Shown piece after piece: positions 49,528-55,011 of a DNA stretch of 55,011 bases. Numbering within the stretch: the stretch's first letter is position 1; the number at the start of each line of letters is the position of its first letter. A program made the position numbers and the translations under genes. The stretch is taken from positions 1-55,011 of the forward strand of contig JAJFJN010000093.1 of the NCBI GenBank assembly GCA_021773975.1, in the 5' to 3' direction. The notes below the pieces were generated by a model that was not told where the DNA came from, made no database searches, and worked only from the letters and a program-made list of their open reading frames with translations. This DNA is from Gammaproteobacteria bacterium (GTDB lineage: Bacteria > Pseudomonadota > Gammaproteobacteria > Chromatiales > Chromatiaceae).

Positions 49528-50991
49528 GGCTTTTTTATGAGCGTGAAGGGGATATGGGTGTCTTGGTTGATGTTGTTGATAATGTTCAAGAGGCAGCATT
49601 TTCTAAACTTGAAGCGATACAGCAACTAAAAACAAAAAATCTCAAGGAGTTGTTTGCTCAGATTCGTAGTGCGATACATATTGCAAAAGACGATCCTTAT
49701 ATTGGTGAGGCATTTACAGCACTAAATACAGCCTTTACTAATAATGGTGGCCGGGTTAATAGCCGTGAGTGGAAAGCTGTGGCTGATCGGTATCACCCTC
49801 GATTTAAAGATGTTTTGGATGATAGTGGTTGGTACGATATTTTTCTTATCAATAATGAGGGAGATATTATTTATACCGTGACTCGTGAATCAGATCTGGG
49901 TATGAATATTCCGCAGAAATTGGCTGGCTCCTCTATGGCTGATGCATTTTCAAAAGCTGTCAAAATAAGTGGCGAAGAGATAGCCGTGGGTGATTTCAAA
50001 CCTTATGCGCCTTCGGATGGTGCCCAAGCAGCTTTCATGATTGGTCGCCTGAGTTTTGCTGATGGTTATTTTGCTATGCAGCTACCAACTGACCCTATTA
50101 ATGCCATCGTGCAGGGACGTACTGGTTTACGCTCAATGACGGAGTCTTATTTAGTGGGTGAGACAGAGGGTGTCAGCGCTTACCGCAGTGATCGGGTAAT
50201 TAAAAAAGGCAATATTGGAATGCCGCGTGGTGGGGCTGCGGTTAAGGCAGCTTTGGAAGGCAAAAGTGGCAATTTGATCAAAGAGGGTAGTACCGGTGCA
50301 GTAGCGGCAGTGGTTTATGATCCCGTTGAAATTGAGGGTCTTAAATGGGCGCTGGTAACTACCGGAAATGTAGAAGAGATTCTTTCAGCAAAAGAAGAGG
50401 GAGAAGAGAGAGGTTTTTTTGATAATTATATTGAGAAGTATGGTTATTACGACCTCTTCCTTATTCATCCTGGCGGCAGGGTCTTTTATACCGTGACCAA
50501 GGAGGCTGATTACGGTACCAATATGGTCAATGGTAAATATAAAGACTCTGGCTTGGGTAAATTGACGCGCCAGGTATTGGAAACCAAAAAGTTTGGGTTA
50601 GCTGATTTTGCCCCCTATGCCCCAAGTAATGATGAGCCCGCAGGATTTATTGCACAGCCGGTAATTCATGAAGGTGAAGTAAAGTTGGTTGTGGCACTGC
50701 AGTTATCATTAGATGCGATAAATAACATCATGCAGCAACGTGATGGAATGGGCGAAACGGGAGAGACCTATCTGGTGGGTTCAGACAAATTGATGCGCTC
50801 TGACTCTTATCTTGATCCTAAAGGACACTCCGTCAAGGCATCTTTTGCCGGCACTGTTAAAGATAATGGCGTAGATACTGAAGCCATGGATGAGGTGTTG
50901 GCAGGCGCTGAAGGCTCCAAGATTCTTGTTGATTACAATGGTAATCCCGTATTGTCCGCATACACGCCAGTAAAGGTAAGCGGTACTACCT

Positions 50992-51000
50992 GGGGGGGGG
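50992..51000 (+). repeat. G9 homopolymer tract in the MCP gene
   Basis: Nine consecutive G. Deleting one restores the reading WGGIAEIDESEAF across the tract. See the pseudogene entry at 49179. Confidence 0.85.
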
Positions 51001-52807
51001 ATTGCAGAGATTGATGAGTCAGAGGCTTTTGCTGCTGTTAATGCGCTACAGATGATTATGCTGGTTATTGCAATAGTGGCAGTTATTGTCATTGCACTGG
51101 TCGCTACGCTAATTGGCCGAGCCATTACACGCCCTGTGATTGAGGCAGTAGAGGTAACCAAATTGATAGCCGCTGGTGATCTATCTGGAAATATTATCGT
51201 CTCATCACAAGATGAGATTGGTGATCTGCTTCTGGCAATGAAAAATATGCAGGGCAAGTTGTCAGATGTGATCGAAAAAGATATCCAATCAATGGTTGAT
51301 CTGGCGCGTGAGGGTACTCTTACAGAGAGAATTAGTTTGGATGGCAAAGAGGGCTTTTTTGCCAGCCTCAGTTCAGGTGTAAATGACTTGGTTGAGGTGA
51401 GTGAGAAAGTGGTTAGTGATACTGTCAGGGTGTTTTCAGCACTTGCTAAAGGCGACCTCAGCCAGAAAATTGATACGGACTATCGTGGGTCATTTAATAC
51501 ATTGAAGCAGGATGCTAATGCAACGATTGATAAGCTTACCGAGGTTATTGAGCAGGATATCCAGCCTATTATAGATGCAGCGCAAGTGAGTGATCTTAGC
51601 TCACGAATTGCACTTGCAGGCAAAGAAGGTTTTTTTGCCTCACTCAGTAGAGGCATCAATGAGATGGTGAATGTTAATGAGCGTGTTATTGATGACACTA
51701 TCCGGGTTATGGGCGCATTGGCAGAAGGTGACTTAACTCAGACCATTGATCAACAGTACCAAGGTGCCTTTGATAAATTAAAGCAGGATGCTAATGCAAC
51801 TGTTGCTAAGCTAACAGAGGTGGTAAGTGGTATTAAAGATAGCACTGAGACAGTAAGTTCCGCTTCCAGTGAAATATCGGAAGGTAACCTTGATCTGTCG
51901 CGTCGTACTGAGATACAAGCTTCTAGTTTGGAAGAGACAGCTGCCAGCATGGAGGATATGACCTCGGTCGTGCGATAAAATGCAGAAAATGCAGACAAGG
52001 CAAACCAACTTGCTATTGGCGCACGTGAAACAGCGGTCAAAGGAGGGGTGGTTATTGACCAAGCAGTTTCAGCGATGAGTGAGATTACAGACTCTAGCCG
52101 CAAGGTTGTCGATATTATTAGTGTGATTGATGAGATAGCTTTCCAAACAAACCTCTTGGCGTTAAATGCTTCAGTTGAGGCGGCACGCGCAGGTGAGCAA
52201 GGGCGTGGATTTGCGGTAGTAGCGAGCGAGGTGCGAAATCTTGCGCAACGAAGTGCAACAGCTGCCAAAGAGATTAAAGAGCTGATTGAAGATAGCATGG
52301 GTAAGGTGCATGAGGGGTCTCGCCTGGTAGATGAATCAGGTGCGACTCTTAAAGAGATTTTGGATGCAGTTAAAAAGGTAACAGACAATGTGGGAGAGAT
52401 TACTTCTGCAACAAATGAACAAACCTCTGGCATTGAACAGGTAAACAAAGCTGTTATGCAGATGGATGAGGTCACTCAACAGAATGCAGCACTGGTTGAA
52501 GAGGCTACAGCGGCTGCTCAATCAATGAGTGAGCAGGCACAGCAATTAGCGGTAATGACAGCATTTTTCAATGTAGGAGAGGGGGGTAGTGGTGTAGTTG
52601 CTTCAGCGCCTAAACGGGCTGCGGCACCTAAGCTTCGTGTTGCGCCTAAACCAAGGTCAAGGTCGGCTCCAACAGCAAAGCCAGCTGCTTCATCTGGTGG
52701 ACAGAAACCAAAGTCAGTCTCTGATCTTCAAGATGAAAATGATGGGGAGTGGGCAGAGTTTTAACAATGAAAGTAGCTATTGAATAATTACCAATAGCAT
52801 AATGCAA

Positions 52808-52840
52808 AAAAGGCTTACATCAAATTGATGTAAGCCTTTT
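52808..52840. terminator. Perfect-palindrome terminator
   Basis: AAAAGGCTTACATCAA and its exact complement are separated by one base, with A- and T-runs at the ends; it can act in both directions. It ends the MCP locus, and the tRNA fragment follows six bases later. Confidence 0.85.
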
Positions 52841-52845
52841 GCTTA

Positions 52846-52891
52846 TGGTGGACCCGGTAGGGTTCGAACCTACGACCAAGGGATTATGAGT
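52846..52891 (-). other. 3' half of a tRNA-Met, likely attachment-site remnant
   Basis: Read on the minus strand, the sequence runs from the anticodon loop CTCATAA (CAT) through TCCCT, the variable loop, a perfect T-arm (GTAGG TTCGAAC CCTAC) and the acceptor strand CGGGTCC to ACCA. The 5' half is absent: the base pairs expected for the anticodon stem (AGGGA) are replaced by CCAGCA. The match ending at the anticodon loop is the typical extent of a tRNA att core, so this is probably the distal att copy of an element integrated at the intact tRNA, which would lie to the right. It could also be a tRNA-Ile with CAT anticodon. Confidence 0.75.
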
Positions 52892-53267
52892 GCTGGTAAA
52901 ATCAATAACTTACTGATTATTCTAGATTAGGGCGTATTTGGTACAGTTAGTCAATATCGTGTTGATTCAATAGGTTAACTCAGGTTGGCGCAGGAGGTGA
53001 AAACTGGGCGGTGTAGCGCAAGTGTACCGCAGTCAGAGGGTCCTGAATCCAATTTCTGGAGAGGCTTGCAATGAGCCTTTATCTCCCTCGAAATCCGCTT
53101 TATTTCGTTGTGGCACCCAGGCTGCCTGATCACTCTTCAGTGTGCTCAATTTCTCCAGTGAGTTGGGATATTTTCGCGCCATCAAAACCAGGGTGGAAAC
53201 CTGTGCATTGGGCCTGGATCGATTTTTTTCAATGCCTTCTTTTTCATTCGGGAAAGTGCCAGAAAAT

Positions 53268-53576
53268 TTACACTTTGCTCTTTGTGTAAATATGCCGCCT
53301 TTGGTCCATGCGTTTATGCAGAACGCGAATAATTGTAATGCCGTGCTGCTGCTTAACGTAGTAAAGGGTGTGGCTGGTATACGGGAAACTAATTAACCCA
53401 TCTAGCATAGCGCTCCGATCAGCTCCAAGATCAGGGCTTTCGGCAAGATTCTGTGCAAGCTCTTCTAGCCCATCGAGATACTTTTCAGCTTGCTCCAGGC
53501 CCCAACGCTCAAGGGTATAATCTGTAATTTCTTCAAGATCGCTTTCGGCCTCTTCCGTGAATTCATAGTGCGGCAT
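53268..53576 (-). CDS. parE: RelE/ParE family toxin
   Basis: A 102-residue toxin of the RelE/ParE superfamily. The start MPHYEFTEEAESDLEEITDYTLERWG and the middle GLEELAQNLAESPDLG followed by FPYTSHTLYYVKQQHGITIIRVLHKRMD fit ParE-like toxins; members block gyrase or cleave mRNA, and the sequence alone does not say which. It overlaps the antitoxin gene by 14 bases, antitoxin first. The stretch 52892-53267 before it holds no gene I can support. Confidence 0.9.
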   Translation of the reverse strand: MPHYEFTEEAESDLEEITDYTLERWGLEQAEKYLDGLEELAQNLAESPDLGADRSAMLDGLISFPYTSHTLYYVKQQHGITIIRVLHKRMDQRRHIYTKSKV

Positions 53577-53832
53577 TTGTGATCCGCTTTCTCAAACGGT
53601 CAATCACGGATTTTCCATCTGTGACCCGCCCAGATTGCAGGTTACCCATGCCTTTTTTAAGTTCTGCCCTAAGCCATTCTTCCCTTAAAGCTTCGAGTTC
53701 TTCATACTCAGAAGCTGAAACCACAACCGCCACAGGCTTTCCGTTTTTATTTATCCCAACAGGCATGCTTTGGGCTTTAAGTAATACTTCCCCAAATTCC
53801 CGTTTAGCATCGGTAGCATTCAGAATTTCCAT
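53563..53832 (-). CDS. Phd/YefM family antitoxin
   Basis: An 89-residue antitoxin. The N-terminal DNA-binding part (MEILNATDAKREFGEVLLKAQ, then PVGINKNGKPVAVVVSASEYE) is the Phd/YefM fold, and the charged C-terminus would wrap the toxin. AAGGTGA lies five bases before the start. The perfect palindrome at 53883-53897 upstream is its likely operator for autoregulation with the toxin. Confidence 0.9.
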   Translation of the reverse strand: MEILNATDAKREFGEVLLKAQSMPVGINKNGKPVAVVVSASEYEELEALREEWLRAELKKGMGNLQSGRVTDGKSVIDRLRKRITNAAL

Positions 53833-53882
53833 CAGATCACCTTAGATTAAAAAGATCATATTAATCATTTTAATCATTATTA

Positions 53883-53897
53883 CCTAGATTATCTAGG
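53883..53897. promoter_or_regulatory. Palindromic operator of the toxin-antitoxin pair
   Basis: CCTAGATTATCTAGG is a perfect palindrome (7-1-7), 50 bases upstream of the antitoxin start. Closer to the gene, TTAATCATT occurs twice in direct repeat at about 53861-53878, which may be secondary sites or part of an AT-rich promoter. Confidence 0.55.
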
Positions 53898-54083
53898 CTA
53901 ACTAGCGGAATCTAATTTCCAAAATATGAATCAAAACGAGATCTTCCACCAAAAGATTTAAATTTCAGAATGACGGGAGTCCAGCGAAAGTGGCCAATTA
54001 TCATTATTAAGCAGTGCGGGGAAATTTACTAATAAGCTGCCATTCGGGAAATAATGTCTGCATTAGAACGCGATCCACACATA

Positions 54084-54689
54084 CTAGGGTTCGCCTTCGA
54101 TGATCTTTTGCACTATCTCGGTACATACGGGTATCTGGGCGTGTGCAAATGCAACTGTGTGTGCTTTAAGCCCCAGGTGCGTCTCAAGGTTTGCTTGGTT
54201 CAAGTTGATACTTGGCTTTAGTACAGGGGCGTTTCCAAAGCAGCAGTGCTCCAAGTTCAGGGCAAAGCGCTCCGTTGAGATCTTCAAGCTGGGAGCATAG
54301 TTGCGGGCATGGGAAAGCCGTTGAGTCCCAGTGATATTCGATTTCTCTTCGACAAATGCCAACGCGCCTGTCAGCGCAGTATTGAGCATGCCTAAGGATT
54401 CCTCTTCGAGCATTTCGTCCATTAATGAATAGCTCAACGTGGCATGCAAATACAATATGGTTTCGATGATTACAATGTCTGCATTGGCCTTTTTATAGTA
54501 CTTCCGGAGATGCTTGTCATTGCGTATATCTGTCACGAACTTGCCCGCCAGGTATAGCAATAACATCGCAAGCGGAACCGCCCGTGATTCATTATCCGTT
54601 GATGCAGACTGAGTCCGAGCAAGCTTGTTGGGAGTAAGCTCGTTGCAGAATGACTCAAGCTGTGTCTGAGATTGAAAGAGGCCAAACAT
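54084..54689 (-). CDS. Hypothetical protein
   Basis: A 201-residue soluble protein of unknown family. AAAGGAAAAGG precedes the start on the minus strand, supporting translation. It is mostly helical (PLAMLLLYLAGKFVTDIR, SYSLMDEMLEEESLGMLNTA), with no signal peptide and no motif I recognise. It lies between the toxin-antitoxin pair and the attC-like site and may be an integron cassette gene, although it points away from the attC site, which is unusual. Confidence 0.6.
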   Translation of the reverse strand: MFGLFQSQTQLESFCNELTPNKLARTQSASTDNESRAVPLAMLLLYLAGKFVTDIRNDKHLRKYYKKANADIVIIETILYLHATLSYSLMDEMLEEESLGMLNTALTGALAFVEEKSNITGTQRLSHARNYAPSLKISTERFALNLEHCCFGNAPVLKPSINLNQANLETHLGLKAHTVAFAHAQIPVCTEIVQKIIEGEP

Positions 54690-54709
54690 ATTGATACCTT
54701 TTCCTTTGC

Positions 54710-54777
54710 GCTCTAACGACCAAGCTCAGCCGACTAAAACCGCATCGCGGTTTTTGGGCTGGAGCGCCTTGTTATGC
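54710..54777 (+). other. Integron attC-like recombination site
   Basis: The 68-bp segment has a leading core (TCTAAC at 54712-54717) and a trailing core GTTATGC at 54771-54777. Between them are nested arms GCTCAGCC/GGCTGGAGC, which pair with one unpaired extra base, and an inner stem AAAACCGC/GCGGTTTT. This nested imperfect palindrome with an extrahelical base is the hallmark of attC sites of chromosomal integron cassettes. No integron integrase gene is in the window. Confidence 0.75.
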
Positions 54778-54787
54778 GTTTCTATAA

Positions 54788-54942
54788 TGGCTGACACAAC
54801 TCAAGTTTTCTTTGGAAAAAATAGAAGAATTGGCTTTGCAATAGCCATTGTTAGAAATGTGCAAACTAACGAGCCTCTTGCAAAACTCATAAAAGCAGCG
54901 AATTTCTTGGCATGCAGCGGCCAAAAGAAAGGATGTGCCTGA
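54788..54942 (+). CDS. Small cassette-type ORF after the attC site
   Basis: A 51-residue ORF (MADTTQVFFGKNRRIGFAIA, ending KKGCA). The ATG at 54788 lies ten bases beyond the end of the attC-like site, the usual place for a cassette gene start. The longer in-frame reading from 54691 runs through the attC palindrome and is rejected. No clear ribosome-binding site and no known family. Confidence 0.45.
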
Positions 54943-55011
54943 TTCATTTTGGTAAAATAAGTTTGCGACTCAAACCAATAAAATCATTAGCGTAGGCCAA
55001 GATTTCATGAA

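Larger units (their letters stand above)
49179..52764 (+). pseudogene. Broken poly-HAMP methyl-accepting chemotaxis protein gene
   Basis: The gene starts at 49179 (AAAGGG upstream; MKLGKKLLIAFLLVGVTPAIL is TM1) and encodes, in pieces, a double-repeat periplasmic sensor (two SGWYDIFLIN/YGYYDLFLIH modules), TM2, at least three tandem HAMP units (GDLSGN, GDLSQK, GDLTQT) and an MCP signalling tip ([19 protein letters not shown]). Four lesions are visible. A 166-bp MITE is inserted at 49353. One T is missing from a T-run at 49531-49536, where restoring it gives GFFYEREGDMGVLV. A G9 tract at 50992-51000 should be G8. A CAA-to-TAA stop lies at 51976, where VVR is followed by NAENADKAN in frame. The signalling end is otherwise preserved, so the decay is recent. 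The two homopolymer changes could be sequencing errors; the MITE and nonsense codon are not. Confidence 0.9.

Noticed and set aside
50992-51000. G9 tract as a functional phase-variation switch
   Set aside because: The gene also carries a MITE, another frameshift and a nonsense codon, so switching the tract cannot restore the protein.
53071-53396. Overlapping plus-strand ORFs before the toxin gene
   Set aside because: They are mutually overlapping frames without ribosome-binding sites and one runs antisense to the toxin gene.

Overview
The window looks like a gammaproteobacterial chromosome, most likely a marine or saline, chemolithoautotroph-like lineage. The signs are a CbbR-type LysR regulator next to a periplasmic alpha-carbonic anhydrase, a NhaD Na+/H+ antiporter, a SulP anion transporter, several chemoreceptors, and housekeeping genes typical of Gammaproteobacteria (prfC, ispG, dxs, rhlE, recQ, uup and an EF-G paralogue of the FusA2 type). 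The genus assignment is inference; no rRNA or complete tRNA gene is present.

Layout. 1-3233: an imperfect 35-bp inverted repeat, then a secreted protein with two tandem PilJ-type domains and an intact methyl-accepting chemotaxis protein (MCP). 3240-18570: an accessory and defence region. It opens with coding relics split by a GGGGTCAGATACAAAT inverted/direct repeat. A tightly packed run on the + strand follows: single-TRD hsdS, hsdM, rhuM, two-TRD hsdS, a candidate leader RNA, a truncated abi gene, fic, hsdR, a YgjP-like metallopeptidase, a PHP-ABC ATPase and a small coupled partner. After it come a tiny conserved-looking minus-strand gene, a gene-poor stretch with a relic, and a second fic gene whose catalytic core has been deleted. 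That gene's promoter carries four repeats spaced exactly 24 bp apart. 18620-23432: prfC, a small protein, an envelope protein and ispG.

23607-31713 is a complete lysine catabolic cluster of the 3,5-diaminohexanoate type: aacS, kdd, kamA, kamD, kamE, kal, kce. It would convert L-lysine to crotonyl-CoA and acetoacetate. An ATP-driven acetoacetyl-CoA synthetase appears to take the place of the CoA-transferase used by fermenters. 31735-48885 is mostly core genome: uup, a DUF302 gene, recQ-sulP, nhaD, dxs, cbbR, carbonic anhydrase, rhlE and fusA2. A candidate C-rich small RNA lies between cbbR and the carbonic anhydrase gene.

48960-55011 is decayed or mobile. A poly-HAMP MCP gene is broken by a 166-bp MITE with 9-bp target duplications, two frameshifts and a nonsense codon. 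Next comes the 3' half of a tRNA-Met ending at the anticodon loop, which looks like the outer attachment site of an integrated element lying to the right. That right-hand DNA holds a phd/parE toxin-antitoxin pair, an unknown gene and an integron attC-like site followed by a small cassette-type ORF. All functions are read from motifs and family knowledge; no database search was run.
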